A stretch of 64,000 nucleotides of DNA from XN24 sp047921395 (GTDB lineage: Bacteria; Pseudomonadota; Gammaproteobacteria; Steroidobacterales; XN24): the NCBI GenBank assembly GCA_047921395.1, contig JBLRWH010000005.1, forward strand, positions 11,592-75,591. The letters are read 5' to 3'. Below the pieces are notes generated by a model. It did no database searches. It was not told the DNA's origin and saw nothing but the letters and a program-made list of their open reading frames with translations. A program made the position numbers and the translations under genes. This document shows, piece after piece, positions 15,846-25,287 of this stretch (positions within the stretch are counted from its first letter, which is position 1; every line of letters begins with the position of its first letter).

Positions 15846-17126
15846 ATGGCAAAGCAAGCCCACAAGTCACCACGCCATGCGGGCCTGCGTTCTTGCGGAT
15901 TGGCCGCTGTCACGTGCGGGCTGTTATTCGCCTGCCTGTGCGCATTCGCAGCGGATCCAGTGCCGGAAGTATTTCCCTATGAGCTTCGCTATGACCTGAC
16001 GCTCAGGCCGGACGCGGGTCTTGCCGATGTCGCCCTGACGCTCGGCAAGGGCTCCCACAATATCCGCTGGCTGCGTTTCTCCGTGGATCCCGCGCGCCAG
16101 GACAGGTTCGAGGCCGACGGCAAGCTCGAGCGCGACGGCAAGTACCTCACCTGGACGCCGCCCGTGGAGGGCGGCCAGCTGAGGTTCGTCGTCAAGATCG
16201 ATCACCGGCGCGGCCAGGCCTTCGATGCCCGCATGACGCATGACTGGGCGTTGTTCCGTGGCGACGACGTGGTCCCGCCGGCCCGCCTGCTGCAAGAGGC
16301 CGGGTCCGAGGCGGAAGCTGAGCTGCATGTGCACCTGCCCGAGGGATGGTCCTTCGTATCCGCTTTCGAGGAGCTGCGCCCGAACGTTTATCGCATCGAA
16401 AACCCCGAGCGGGGCTTCGATCGCCCGACCGGCTGGATGGCGGCGGGTCGCCTGGGCATACGGCGGGAGCGCATCGCCCGCGTCGACGTCATCGTCGCGG
16501 GCCCGCTGAACCAGGGCGTGCGACACATGGATATCCTGGCCTTCATGAACTGGAATTTGCCAAGGCTGCGGGCCATCGTGGACCGGTTGCCCGAACGAAT
16601 CCTGATCGTGAGCGCGCGTGAGGAGATGTGGCGCGGAGGGCTCTCGGGTCCCAACTCGCTATACCTGCATGCCGACCGGCCGTTGCTCAGCGGGAATGCC
16701 ACCAGCACGCTGTTGCACGAACTGGTCCACGTCGCGACGAGGCTGCGCAGCCGGGACGGGGGTGACTGGATCGTAGAGGGGCTGGCGGAATATTACTCGC
16801 TCAAGCTCATGTGGCGTTCAGGCACGATCACCACGCGGCGCTTCCGGCGTGGCTTCCAGCAGTTGCACGAATGGGGCGGCGACCTGGAGCTCAAGGACCT
16901 GGATACGCCGCGCGCCCGCGGGCCGGTGACGGCACGCGCGGTGTTGCTGTTCCGTGAGCTCGACCGCGAAATTCTCCGCAAGTCCGAACGGGCAAAGAGC
17001 CTGGATGACGTTGTCAAGCACCTCGTGTCGAAGGGGGAGCCGGTCAGCCTGGAGGTCCTGCGCGGCGCTGTCGAGGCCGTGCTGGGCGAGCGGGCGGAGA
17101 CACTGGCGGAACCCGCCTCCATGTGA
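15846..17126 (+). CDS. Exported M61-like gluzincin metallopeptidase
   Basis: A 426-residue protein with a signal peptide (about 12-35), a beta-rich N-terminal region and a zinc metallopeptidase domain. HELVH (His291, Glu292, His295) and, 16 residues on, WIVEGLAEYY (Glu311 as probable third ligand) form a gluzincin site. The layout resembles M61 glycyl aminopeptidase-type proteins, but the family assignment is by pattern only. It is followed after 84 bases by a same-strand S9 peptidase, suggesting a small secreted-peptidase operon. The GATAAAG sequence 15 bases before the ATG may be part of a promoter; no clear -35 was found. Confidence 0.8.
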   Translation: MAKQAHKSPRHAGLRSCGLAAVTCGLLFACLCAFAADPVPEVFPYELRYDLTLRPDAGLADVALTLGKGSHNIRWLRFSVDPARQDRFEADGKLERDGKYLTWTPPVEGGQLRFVVKIDHRRGQAFDARMTHDWALFRGDDVVPPARLLQEAGSEAEAELHVHLPEGWSFVSAFEELRPNVYRIENPERGFDRPTGWMAAGRLGIRRERIARVDVIVAGPLNQGVRHMDILAFMNWNLPRLRAIVDRLPERILIVSAREEMWRGGLSGPNSLYLHADRPLLSGNATSTLLHELVHVATRLRSRDGGDWIVEGLAEYYSLKLMWRSGTITTRRFRRGFQQLHEWGGDLELKDLDTPRARGPVTARAVLLFRELDREILRKSERAKSLDDVVKHLVSKGEPVSLEVLRGAVEAVLGERAETLAEPASM

Positions 17127-17210
17127 TGGGCGTTCACGACAAGTGAGCAAATGACTGATATTCATTCATCCGAACGGAAACTGTCTCAGGTCTCGGCGGT
17201 CGAAGGACGG

Positions 17211-19499
17211 ATGCGCGCATCGACATGGATAACCTCTGGCAGGCTGCCGGCATTGTTGCTTGCGGTCCTGGCGCCGCTGGCGGCCGCCAGCGACCCGGTG
17301 GGGGGCGAGGCTGCGGCCGCGGAGCTCGTGGCCGACGAACCGGCGGTGGCCGAGGTGCGCCGGGTCGAACTCGGCGCGCTGCTGATGGAGAACATTCCCG
17401 ACGTCCCGGATGAGATCGCCGATACGCTGTTCCAGTACCAGCAGGCGCGCGCGGCATCGTTCGCGGGCTGGCTGCCGGCGCCCCAGGGCATGCTCATCAC
17501 GACGCGTTTCGGGCAGACGCGCCAGGTGCACCAGGTGCGCGACCCGCTCGGCGATCGCCAGCAGATCACGTTTTTCCAGGAACCCGTGAATAACGTGACA
17601 CCGGTGTCCGACCCGGAACGCCCCGGGTTCCTGTTCGGCAAGGATTCGGGCGGGGACGAGCACTACCAGATCTACCACCAGGACCTGGCCAGCGGCCGGC
17701 AGCGGCGCCTGACGACGGGCCACGCGCGCAATACGGCGCCGCGCTGGTCCAACTCGGGCGACTACTTTGCATTTTCCACCACCCAGCGCAACGGTCGCGA
17801 CACCGACATCCACCTCTATGACATGTCGAGCGGCGAGACCCGCCCGGTCTTGGAAAGGGAAGGTCTGTGGTATGCGCTGGATTGGTCGCCAGACGACACG
17901 AGGCTGCTCGTATTACGATACGTCTCGGCGGCCGAGTCGTATCCGCACATCCTGGACCTGGAGACCGGGTCACTGGAGCTGTTCCGCACGAGTATCGATG
18001 CGGTGTCCTTCGGCAGCGCCCGGTTCTCCCGCGATGGGCGAGGCGTGTTCTACACCGCCGACGAGGACAGCGAGTTCCGCCAGCTACGCTATCACGACCT
18101 GGCCACCGGGGACAGCCGCCTCCTGTCAGGCGACATCCCATGGGATGTCACCGGTTTTGCGCTTTCCCAGGAGGGCCGGTACCTGGCGTTCGTGGTCAAT
18201 GCCGACGGCCGTTCTGAGATTCACCTGCGCGCCATCCGCGGTTGGCGCACGGTGCCGGTGCCGGAGCTTCCCATTGGCGTGGTGCGCGGCCTGCGCTTCT
18301 CGGAGGACGGCTGGCGTATCGGGTTTACGCTGAACTCGCCGCGCAGCCCCGGCGACGTCTATTCGTTTCGGGTCGGGGAAACCCAGCTGACGCAGTGGAC
18401 GCAGAGCGAGGTCGGCGGGCTATCCACGGAACACTTCGTGCCCCCCACGCTGATCCGCTACCCGACATTCGACTACGAGGGGGGCGTGCAACCCGAGCAG
18501 GCCCCGGAGGCCGGGGCGTCGAGCGAAGTCGCGGAGGCGGATCAGGAACCGCAGGCAGAGGAGCAGGTTCAGCAGGGACAGGAGCCGGCCAGCGTAGAGA
18601 TGCACCAGCCGCCGCCACGCCGGACGATCCCAGCCTTCTATTACCGGCCGCCGGGTCCGGGGCCGCACGCCGTTCTGATCCTCATGCACGGCGGGCCTGC
18701 GAGCCAGGCCAGGCCGACCTTCAATCCGGTGCTGCAATACTGGGTCAACGAGCTGGGCCTGGCCGTGATTGCGCCTAACGTACGCGGTTCGACCGGCTAC
18801 GGCAGCAGCTTTCAGCGGCTGGACAACGGACGCTTGCGCGAGGATTCGGTCCGCGATGTCGGGGCGCTGCTGGACTGGATCGCCGTCCAGCCCGAACTCG
18901 ATGCCGGTCGCGTGGGCGTCATCGGCGGTTCCTACGGCGGCTACATGGTCATGGCGGCCATGATTCACTATGGAAATCGGCTGCGGGCCGGCGTCAACGT
19001 CGTGGGGATCAGCAACTTCGTGACCTTCCTGGAAAGCACGCGTGACTATCGGCGTTTCCTGCGCCGCGAAGAGTATGGCGACGAGCGCGACCCGAAGATG
19101 CGCGCCTTCCTGGAATCCATCTCGCCGACCACGCACGCGCACCGTATCCAGAGCCCGCTGTTCATCGCCCAGGGAGCCAACGACCCGCGGGTGCCGCAGT
19201 CCGAAGCCGACCAGATGGTGGAGACGATCCGCAGGCTCGGCGGCGAGGTCTGGTACTTCCTGGCGCGCGACGAAGGGCATGGATTTCGGAAAAAGAGCAA
19301 TCGCGACCGCTACAACAACGCAGTCGTGCTGTTCCTCCACAAGCACTTGTTGAATTCGGAGCCGGCGCCCGACGCCGTGTCCGAAGCGGCGGTCGACGAA
19401 GACGGCGACGGGGTCCCGCTGGATGCGCCGGTCGAGTCGCCCACCGGGGAGGCCCCCGAGGAACCCCTCGACCCGGTGCCGGAGCCGCCTGGGGGCTGA
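17211..19499 (+). CDS. S9-family prolyl oligopeptidase-like serine peptidase
   Basis: A 762-residue exported peptidase. The ATG at 17211 follows AAGGA and starts a signal peptide (MRASTWITSGRLPALLLAV, to about residue 27); an upstream ATG at 17151 would bury it. A propeller (about 70-400) leads to an alpha/beta hydrolase with Ser574 in GGSYGGY, Asp658 in GANDPRVP and His690 in DEGHGF. Between the domains (about residues 424-470) lies an unusual Glu/Gln/Ala/Pro-rich stretch containing repeated EPQAEEQVQQGQEP-like units. The last 40 residues form an acidic, Pro-rich tail (PDAVSEAAVDEDGDG). Neither looks like part of the fold. Likely role: cleaving oligopeptides in the periplasm or outside the cell. 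Confidence 0.9.
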   Translation: MRASTWITSGRLPALLLAVLAPLAAASDPVGGEAAAAELVADEPAVAEVRRVELGALLMENIPDVPDEIADTLFQYQQARAASFAGWLPAPQGMLITTRFGQTRQVHQVRDPLGDRQQITFFQEPVNNVTPVSDPERPGFLFGKDSGGDEHYQIYHQDLASGRQRRLTTGHARNTAPRWSNSGDYFAFSTTQRNGRDTDIHLYDMSSGETRPVLEREGLWYALDWSPDDTRLLVLRYVSAAESYPHILDLETGSLELFRTSIDAVSFGSARFSRDGRGVFYTADEDSEFRQLRYHDLATGDSRLLSGDIPWDVTGFALSQEGRYLAFVVNADGRSEIHLRAIRGWRTVPVPELPIGVVRGLRFSEDGWRIGFTLNSPRSPGDVYSFRVGETQLTQWTQSEVGGLSTEHFVPPTLIRYPTFDYEGGVQPEQAPEAGASSEVAEADQEPQAEEQVQQGQEPASVEMHQPPPRRTIPAFYYRPPGPGPHAVLILMHGGPASQARPTFNPVLQYWVNELGLAVIAPNVRGSTGYGSSFQRLDNGRLREDSVRDVGALLDWIAVQPELDAGRVGVIGGSYGGYMVMAAMIHYGNRLRAGVNVVGISNFVTFLESTRDYRRFLRREEYGDERDPKMRAFLESISPTTHAHRIQSPLFIAQGANDPRVPQSEADQMVETIRRLGGEVWYFLARDEGHGFRKKSNRDRYNNAVVLFLHKHLLNSEPAPDAVSEAAVDEDGDGVPLDAPVESPTGEAPEEPLDPVPEPPGG

Positions 19500-19523
19500 G
19501 GACCAGCCGTTCGCCGGCAGTCC

Positions 19524-20348
19524 CTAGCGTGCGGAGCGCAGCAGTTCGTTGATACCCACCTTGGAGCGTGTCGCAGCGTCGACGCGCTTGACGATGACGG
19601 CGCACGCGAGCTGGCAGCTGCCGACGCTCGAAGGCAGCGTGCCGGCCACCACGACGGCCCCCGCGGGGACCCGGCCGTAGGAAACCTCGTCACGTTCCCG
19701 GTCATAGATGCGCGTGCTCTGCCCGATAAATACGCCCATCGAAACAACGGCGCCTTCTTCCACGATCACGCCCTCGACGATCTCGGACCGCGCACCGATG
19801 AAGCAGTTGTCCTCGATGATCGTCGGGTTCGACTGCAACGGCTCGAGCACGCCGCCGATTCCCGCGCCGCCCGAGATATGCACATTTGCGCCGATCTGGG
19901 CGCAGGAACCGACGGTCGCCCACGTATCGACCATGGTGCCCGGGCCGATCCAGGCACCGATGTTCACGTAGCTGGGCATGAGGACGACGTCGGCGGAAAT
20001 ATACGCCCCGCGACGCACGATCGCCGGGGGCACGATGCGGGCACCCGTGAAACCGAACGCGGCCGCATCATAGCCCGTGTACTTCAGCGGCACCTTGTCC
20101 CAGCCGTGCAGCGCGCCCATCTCGATCAGCCGGTTCTTGTCGATCCGGAACGACAACAGCACGGCTTTCTTCAGCCACTCGTTGACGTGCCACGTGCCAC
20201 CCACCTTCTCGGCGACACGCTCGCGGCCGTCGTCCAGCGCATCGATCGACTCGGCCACGGCCTGACGGATATCGTCTGGCGTGTCATCCGGGGTGAATCG
20301 CGTGCGCTCCTCGAAAGCCGCCTCGATGATGTCCCGCAGTTTGCTCAT
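19524..20348 (-). CDS. dapD: 2,3,4,5-tetrahydropyridine-2,6-dicarboxylate N-succinyltransferase
   Basis: DapD succinylates tetrahydrodipicolinate in the lysine/meso-diaminopimelate pathway. The 274-residue length matches E. coli. A helical N-terminal domain is followed by a left-handed beta-helix of hexapeptide repeats (YVNIGAWIGPGTMVDTWATV and the VGSCAQIGANVHISGGAG stretch). The GGVLEPLQ segment and MGVFIGQSTRIYDRE are conserved. dapC lies 24 bases upstream on the same strand, so two consecutive pathway enzymes share one transcript. Confidence 0.97.
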   Translation of the reverse strand: MSKLRDIIEAAFEERTRFTPDDTPDDIRQAVAESIDALDDGRERVAEKVGGTWHVNEWLKKAVLLSFRIDKNRLIEMGALHGWDKVPLKYTGYDAAAFGFTGARIVPPAIVRRGAYISADVVLMPSYVNIGAWIGPGTMVDTWATVGSCAQIGANVHISGGAGIGGVLEPLQSNPTIIEDNCFIGARSEIVEGVIVEEGAVVSMGVFIGQSTRIYDRERDEVSYGRVPAGAVVVAGTLPSSVGSCQLACAVIVKRVDAATRSKVGINELLRSAR

Positions 20349-20372
20349 GTGTCCCCCGGTTCTCGGGCCAGT

Positions 20373-21572
20373 TCAGGAAAGGGCGGCCACGAAACGCGCA
20401 ATGCGGCGCGCGGCCTCGATGCATTCGTCTAGCTCGGCGACCAGCGAAACGCGCACGCGGCCGACGCCCGGGTTGCCGCTGGCGCTGTCCCGCGACAGGT
20501 ACCGGCCCGGGAGCACGGTCACGTTTTCCGTGGCGTACAGGGCGCGCGTGAACGCCTCGTCGTCGCACGGCGTCTCCAGCCACAGGTAGAAGGCCGCCGG
20601 CGGCCGCTGGACCGGCATGACTTCCGCGAAGATCGGCAAGACCGCCGTAAATTTTTCCTGGTAGAGCCGCCGGTTCTCGGCAGCGTGCTGATCGTCGGCC
20701 CAGGCCGTGACGCTGGCGAGTTGCACCATCTCGGGCACGGCGCAGCCGTGGTAGGTGCGATACAGGCGGAAACGATCCATGAGCGCCGGGTCGCCGGCCA
20801 CGAAACCTGAGCGCAGCCCCGGCACACTGGAGCGCTTCGACAGGCTGTGAAACACGGCGCAGTTGGTGAATCTGCCATTGCCGGCGCGCAGGCAGGCGCC
20901 CAGCAGCCCCGGCGGGGGCGAACTCTCGTCGAGATAGATGTCTGCGTAGCACTCGTCGGACGCGACCACGAAGCCATGGCGCGCCGACAGTTGCAGCACG
21001 CGCTGCAGGTAGGCATCGTCCATCACGGCGCCCGTGGGGTTGCCCGGGGTGCAGATGAAAAGGATCCGGCAGCGCTGCCACACGTCATCGGGAACGCCAT
21101 CCAGGTCCGGCAGGAAACCATTTTCCGCGGTCGTAGCCAGGTAGTACGGCTCCGCGCCCGCGAGCAGCGCCGCGCCCTCGTAGATCTGGTAGAAGGGGTT
21201 GGGTATCAGGACCAGGCCGCCTGCAGCGGGATCGAGCATCGCCTGGACGAAAGAAAACAGGCCTTCGCGCGTGCCGTTGACGGGCAAGATCATGGTATCC
21301 GGGTCGACGGTGCCTGCGCTGAGTGCGAAGCGGCGCTCGAGCCACGCCGCGCAGGCGCCGCGCAGCTGGGGCAGACCGGCCGCCTTCGGGTAAACCGCAA
21401 GGCGGTTGAGTGCCCGGATCAGGGCATCGCCGACGAACGCGGGTGGTGCGTGCCTTGGCTCGCCGATCGACAGGGCGATATGCGGCCGGTCGGCCGGCGG
21501 GCTGGCGTCCGCGAGGAGGGCGGCGAGGCGCTCGAAGGGATACGGGTGAAGGCGGTCGAGCAGCGGGTTCAT
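20373..21572 (-). CDS. dapC: Succinyldiaminopimelate transaminase
   Basis: DapC is a pyridoxal-phosphate aminotransferase that transfers the amino group to N-succinyl-2-amino-6-oxopimelate in diaminopimelate synthesis. The 399-residue product has a class I/II fold. The PLP lysine lies in SLSKRSSVPGLRSGF, with LSIGEPRHAPP near the N-terminus and TPGNPTGAVMD mid-protein. The start MNPLLDRLHPYPF is the typical DapC N-terminus, preceded by AGGAC; 19 further upstream codons look non-coding. It lies between glnD and dapD, which confirms the DapC assignment over other aminotransferases. Confidence 0.94.
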   Translation of the reverse strand: MNPLLDRLHPYPFERLAALLADASPPADRPHIALSIGEPRHAPPAFVGDALIRALNRLAVYPKAAGLPQLRGACAAWLERRFALSAGTVDPDTMILPVNGTREGLFSFVQAMLDPAAGGLVLIPNPFYQIYEGAALLAGAEPYYLATTAENGFLPDLDGVPDDVWQRCRILFICTPGNPTGAVMDDAYLQRVLQLSARHGFVVASDECYADIYLDESSPPPGLLGACLRAGNGRFTNCAVFHSLSKRSSVPGLRSGFVAGDPALMDRFRLYRTYHGCAVPEMVQLASVTAWADDQHAAENRRLYQEKFTAVLPIFAEVMPVQRPPAAFYLWLETPCDDEAFTRALYATENVTVLPGRYLSRDSASGNPGVGRVRVSLVAELDECIEAARRIARFVAALS

Positions 21573-21603
21573 CTGTGGGAAGTCCTGTGCGAGGTCGGGC
21601 GCT

Positions 21604-24240
21604 TCAGCGCGCGGCCGCGGGCTGGTCAAGACGCGCCTTCAGCTGCTCGCCAAGCGCGTCGCGGGCAGCCGCGTCAAGGGTCTCGCCCTCGTGCGTGGTG
21701 ATGTAGAACACGTCCTCGGCGCGCTCGCCGACCGTCATGATTTTGGCGGCGCGCAGCGAGACGTTGTTCTCGTAGAACGCCTTGCCGACCTCGCACAACA
21801 GGCCCGGCCGATCCGCCGCGACGAGTTCGAGCACGGTACGCCGTCCGTCGAGATCCTCGGAGAAGGCGATGCGCGTCGGCGTTGAAAAGAGCCTCACCTG
21901 CCGTGGCGGTTGGCGCATCACGGTCGGCATGCGCCCGCTATGCTCGAGGGTCGCCTTGCGCACGGCGGCCTCGATCTGTACCAGCCGCTCGTGGTCGTCG
22001 ATCGGGGTGCCGTCGTTCTCCAGCACTACGTAGGTATGCACGTTGCGCCCATCGCCCACGGGGACGACGCGGGCATCGAGGATATTGAGGCCGAGCTCGT
22101 CCAGCGCGCCGGTGGCACGCGCGAAACTGTGCTGTCCGCTGACCGTGCAGATCATGATGGCCGTGCCGCCGCGCCCTGTCTGCTGTTCGACCGAGACGGC
22201 AGACTGCTCGCCACGGTCCTCGAGCCCCGCGAGGACACGGATGTGCCATGCGATCTCCTCCGGCGTGTGGCGCAGGAAATACTCGCCGGCAAAACCACCC
22301 CAGACCTCGCGCGCGCGCGCGGCGCGGATGCCGCGCGCAGCGAGCAGCGCCAGCGCGCCTTCCTGGGTCTCGGCGATCAGTTGCTCGGAGTCGATCGGGG
22401 ACTCGAGCCCGGCGCGCAACGCCCGCTTGACGCTGTCGTAGAATTCCTCGAACAGGGACGCTTTCCATGCGTTCCACAGCTTGGGGCTCGTGCCGCGTAC
22501 GTCCGCGACCGTGAGCACGTAGAGATAGTCCAGGTGGGCCTCGTCACCCACGCGGCGGGCGAACTCCGCGACCACCGCCGGGTCGTAGATGTCTTTTTTC
22601 TGCGCGGTGATGGAGAACACGAGGTGGTGCCGTACCAGCCATGCGACGAGCCGGGCGTCATAGGGCGACAGGCCGTGCTCAAGACAGAACGCCTCGGCGT
22701 CGACCGCCCCCAGTTCCGAGTGATCTCCGCCGCGTCCCTTGGCGATGTCGTGGAACAGCCCGGCCAGGTACGCGAGCTCTGGCTTCGGCAGCGACTGCAT
22801 GATGCGGCTGCACATCGGCATCTCGTGGTCGAAGCGCGACAACGCGAAGCGCCTCAGGTTCGAGACGACGAACAAGGTGTGCGCATCCACGGTGTAGGCG
22901 TGAAACAGGTCGAACTGCATGCGTCCGGTAACGCGGCCGAACGCGGGGATATAGCGGGCCAGCACGCCGTAGCGGTTCATGCGCCGCAACTCGTGGGTGA
23001 CGCCCGCCGGCGCACGGATGATGTCCATGAACAGGCGGTGATGACGCGGATTCTGGCGGAATTCTTCGTCGATCAGCGGCAGCGCGCGGCGCACCTGGCG
23101 GATGGTACCGGCGCTCACGCCTTTCAGCCCGGGCTCCTGCTGCAGCAACAGGAATATTTCCAGCAGCGCGGCGGGCGAGCGCTCGAAGACGTCGTCGTCC
23201 TTGACCTCGAGGAAGTTGTTGCGCACCTGGAACCTTGCGTTCAGCGATCGTGGCGGCGCGGCCGGATCGAGCAGGATCGCTTCTTCGAACAGCTGCAGCA
23301 GCATCTCGTTGAGCCGGGCGAGTTCCTGCACCGTGCGATAGTACTTCTGCATGAACTGCTCGACGGCGAGCGTAAAGCTGGCATCCTCGTAGCCGAACAT
23401 CTGGGCCAGGTTGACCTGGTGGTCGAACAGCAGGCGATCCTCGCGGCGCCCGGTGATGGTGTGCAGCGCCCAGCGGATCCGCCACAAGAAGTTCTGGCCG
23501 GCGAGCAGCCGGCGGTACTCGTAGTCGGTGAGGAAGCCTTGCTGCGCGAGCTGGTGCAGGCTGCCGATGCCGAAATGGCGCCGCGCGACCCAGCAGACGA
23601 CCTGGATGTCCCGCAGGCCGCCGGGACTGCCCTTGATGTTCGGCTCCAGGTTATGGGCCGTGTCGTGGTAGCGGTGGTGCCGGGCGGTCTGCTCCGCGCA
23701 CTTGGCCGCAAAGAATGCCTGCGGGGGCCACAACCGGTCGGGGCTGGTGACGCCCTGCATCGCTTCGAAGAGGGCCGCCTTCCCGTCCAGCAGGCGGGAC
23801 TCCATCAGCGTGGTGACCACGGTGACGTCGGCCTCGGCCTGTCGAGTGCACTCGGCAACCGTGCGGACGCTGTGGCCGACCTCGAGGCCGATGTCCCAGA
23901 GGAACGTGAGGAAGCCGGCGACTCGATCCTGCCAGGCGGCGCCGTCCCCGTCCGGGACGATGATCATGATGTCGATGTCGGAGCAGGGGTGCAGCTCGCC
24001 GCGGCCGTAGCCGCCGACGGCGACCAATGCCAGCTGCTCCGCGGCCTCGCCGAGATGCATGCGCCAGGCGCGCACCAGCGCGATGTCGATCAGGCGGGCG
24101 CGATCGCGCACCAGGTGGTCGACGGGTTCGTCCGCCTTGAAGCGCTGGCGCAGTCCCAGGTCGCCGGCCTCCAGGACCTGCCGGAAGATCCTGATCGTCT
24201 CGATGCCCGGGCTCACCTCGGGCCCGGGCAGTGTCGGCAT
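21604..24240 (-). CDS. glnD: Bifunctional [protein-PII] uridylyltransferase/uridylyl-removing enzyme
   Basis: GlnD senses glutamine and adds or removes UMP on PII proteins, setting nitrogen control. The 878-residue protein shows all four domains. These are a nucleotidyltransferase (VGGYGRGELHPCSDIDIMII, given here in part as GGYGRGELHP, near residue 70), an HD domain (LFHDIAKGRGGDHSE) and two ACT domains in the last 200 residues. The start used is MPTLPGPEVSP; an upstream in-frame extension overlaps map and is Arg/Pro-rich. Order map-glnD-dapC-dapD divergent from rpsB is conserved in many gammaproteobacteria. Confidence 0.96.
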   Translation of the reverse strand: MPTLPGPEVSPGIETIRIFRQVLEAGDLGLRQRFKADEPVDHLVRDRARLIDIALVRAWRMHLGEAAEQLALVAVGGYGRGELHPCSDIDIMIIVPDGDGAAWQDRVAGFLTFLWDIGLEVGHSVRTVAECTRQAEADVTVVTTLMESRLLDGKAALFEAMQGVTSPDRLWPPQAFFAAKCAEQTARHHRYHDTAHNLEPNIKGSPGGLRDIQVVCWVARRHFGIGSLHQLAQQGFLTDYEYRRLLAGQNFLWRIRWALHTITGRREDRLLFDHQVNLAQMFGYEDASFTLAVEQFMQKYYRTVQELARLNEMLLQLFEEAILLDPAAPPRSLNARFQVRNNFLEVKDDDVFERSPAALLEIFLLLQQEPGLKGVSAGTIRQVRRALPLIDEEFRQNPRHHRLFMDIIRAPAGVTHELRRMNRYGVLARYIPAFGRVTGRMQFDLFHAYTVDAHTLFVVSNLRRFALSRFDHEMPMCSRIMQSLPKPELAYLAGLFHDIAKGRGGDHSELGAVDAEAFCLEHGLSPYDARLVAWLVRHHLVFSITAQKKDIYDPAVVAEFARRVGDEAHLDYLYVLTVADVRGTSPKLWNAWKASLFEEFYDSVKRALRAGLESPIDSEQLIAETQEGALALLAARGIRAARAREVWGGFAGEYFLRHTPEEIAWHIRVLAGLEDRGEQSAVSVEQQTGRGGTAIMICTVSGQHSFARATGALDELGLNILDARVVPVGDGRNVHTYVVLENDGTPIDDHERLVQIEAAVRKATLEHSGRMPTVMRQPPRQVRLFSTPTRIAFSEDLDGRRTVLELVAADRPGLLCEVGKAFYENNVSLRAAKIMTVGERAEDVFYITTHEGETLDAAARDALGEQLKARLDQPAAAR

Positions 24241-24287
24241 GGTATCCGCCAGGGGGGCGGTCCGCGCGGCTGGGTCCACGGGAGTGT

Positions 24288-25058
24288 TCAGATCCGCCCC
24301 GAGGCGCCGAGCGTGAGGACCTCGTGGCCGTCCTCGGTCACGAGGATCGTGTGCTCCCATTGTGCCGACAGTGAGTGATCCTTGGTCACGACGGTCCAGC
24401 CGTCGGGCAGGAGGCGCACGTCACGCTTGCCGGCGTTGACCATCGGCTCGATCGTGAATGTCATGCCCGGGACGAGCTCAAGGCCGGTACCGGGCTTGCC
24501 GTAGTGCAGCACCTGCGGATCTTCGTGGAACTCACGGCCGATGCCATGCCCGCAGTACTCGCGCACGACAGAGCAGTGCTGTGCCTCGACATAAGCCTGG
24601 ATGACATGGCCGATATCCCCGAGACGGACGCCTGGCGCGACGATCTCGATGCCGCGGCGCATGGCCTCGTGCGATACCTCGCTGACGCGGCGGCCGCTGA
24701 CCGTAGGCTCGCCGACGAAGAACATCCGGCTGGTGTCCCCGTGCCACCCGTCCTTGATGACGGTGATGTCGATATTCACGATGTCGCCCTTCTTGAGCCT
24801 GCGGTCGCCGGGGATGCCGTGGCACACGACGTGGTTGACCGAGGTGCAGATGGACTTCGGAAACCCCCGGTAATTCAGCGGCGCGGGAATGGCAGCGAGG
24901 CTGCCGGTGATGTACTCGTGGCAGATCGCGTCGAGCTCGTCGGTCGACACGCCCGGCTGGACGTGCGCGCCGATCATGTCGAGCACTTCGGCGGCCAGGC
25001 GCCCGGCCTGGCGCATCCCGTCGCGCTCGGCGGCGGTCTTCTTGATAGTCACGGGCAT
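24288..25058 (-). CDS. map: Type I methionine aminopeptidase
   Basis: MAP removes the initiator methionine from nascent proteins. The product is 256 residues from MPVTIKKTAAERDGMRQAG. The dinuclear metal site is complete: Asp in VNIDITVIKDG, Asp in WHGDTSRMF, His in GHGIGREFHEDP, Glu in TIEPMVNAG and Glu in QWEHTILV. The substrate-binding His lies in NHVVCHGIPG. GGGAGG 11 bases upstream supports this start; an ATG at 25115 would add 19 residues. It reads divergently from rpsB, with the shared promoter region between. Confidence 0.96.
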   Translation of the reverse strand: MPVTIKKTAAERDGMRQAGRLAAEVLDMIGAHVQPGVSTDELDAICHEYITGSLAAIPAPLNYRGFPKSICTSVNHVVCHGIPGDRRLKKGDIVNIDITVIKDGWHGDTSRMFFVGEPTVSGRRVSEVSHEAMRRGIEIVAPGVRLGDIGHVIQAYVEAQHCSVVREYCGHGIGREFHEDPQVLHYGKPGTGLELVPGMTFTIEPMVNAGKRDVRLLPDGWTVVTKDHSLSAQWEHTILVTEDGHEVLTLGASGRI

Positions 25059-25159
25059 GGCGCTGGCGGCCTCCCGAGCCGCGTCCTGATGGTGTCCGAA
25101 GAGGGAGAACTTCATCCCGGTTCAACCACTTAGTGTGGCCCCGGAGACGACCGGGGAGA

Positions 25160-25188
25160 TTGTCCAGACAGGCGACCTATGGTATAAA
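25160..25188 (+). promoter_or_regulatory. Sigma-70 type promoter of rpsB-tsf
   Basis: TTGTCC (25160-25165) and TATAAA (25183-25188) are separated by exactly 17 bases. Transcription would start near 25196, giving a leader of about 115 bases before rpsB. A run of GCGCGCGCC directly after the -10 resembles the GC-rich discriminator of stringently controlled ribosomal promoters. Confidence 0.75.
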
Positions 25189-25219
25189 GCGCGCGCCTTA
25201 ATCGCAATTAAATCCCACA

Positions 25220-25287
25220 CACGCACCGTCACGCCCGGCTGGGTGCCGACTTTCCGCAGGAAAGAAGGTTGCCGGGTGGGGTGCGTG
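25220..25287 (+). promoter_or_regulatory. Structured rpsB leader, probable S2 autoregulatory RNA element
   Basis: The leader can fold into a three-tier stem. CACGCACC (25220-25227) pairs with GGTGCGTG (25280-25287). Inside it CCCGGC (25234-25239) pairs with GCCGGG (25271-25276), and the tip is CTTTCC-GCA-GGAAAG (25250-25264), a perfect 6-bp hairpin. Expression of rpsB-tsf is known to be controlled by S2 binding the leader in E. coli, and the position and shape here suit that. The ribosome site AAGGAG (25301-25306) lies 13 bases after the stem. Confidence 0.65.

Noticed and set aside
21910..24378. 822-codon open frame opposite glnD
   Set aside because: It is the complementary shadow of glnD; the GlnD domains are complete on the minus strand.
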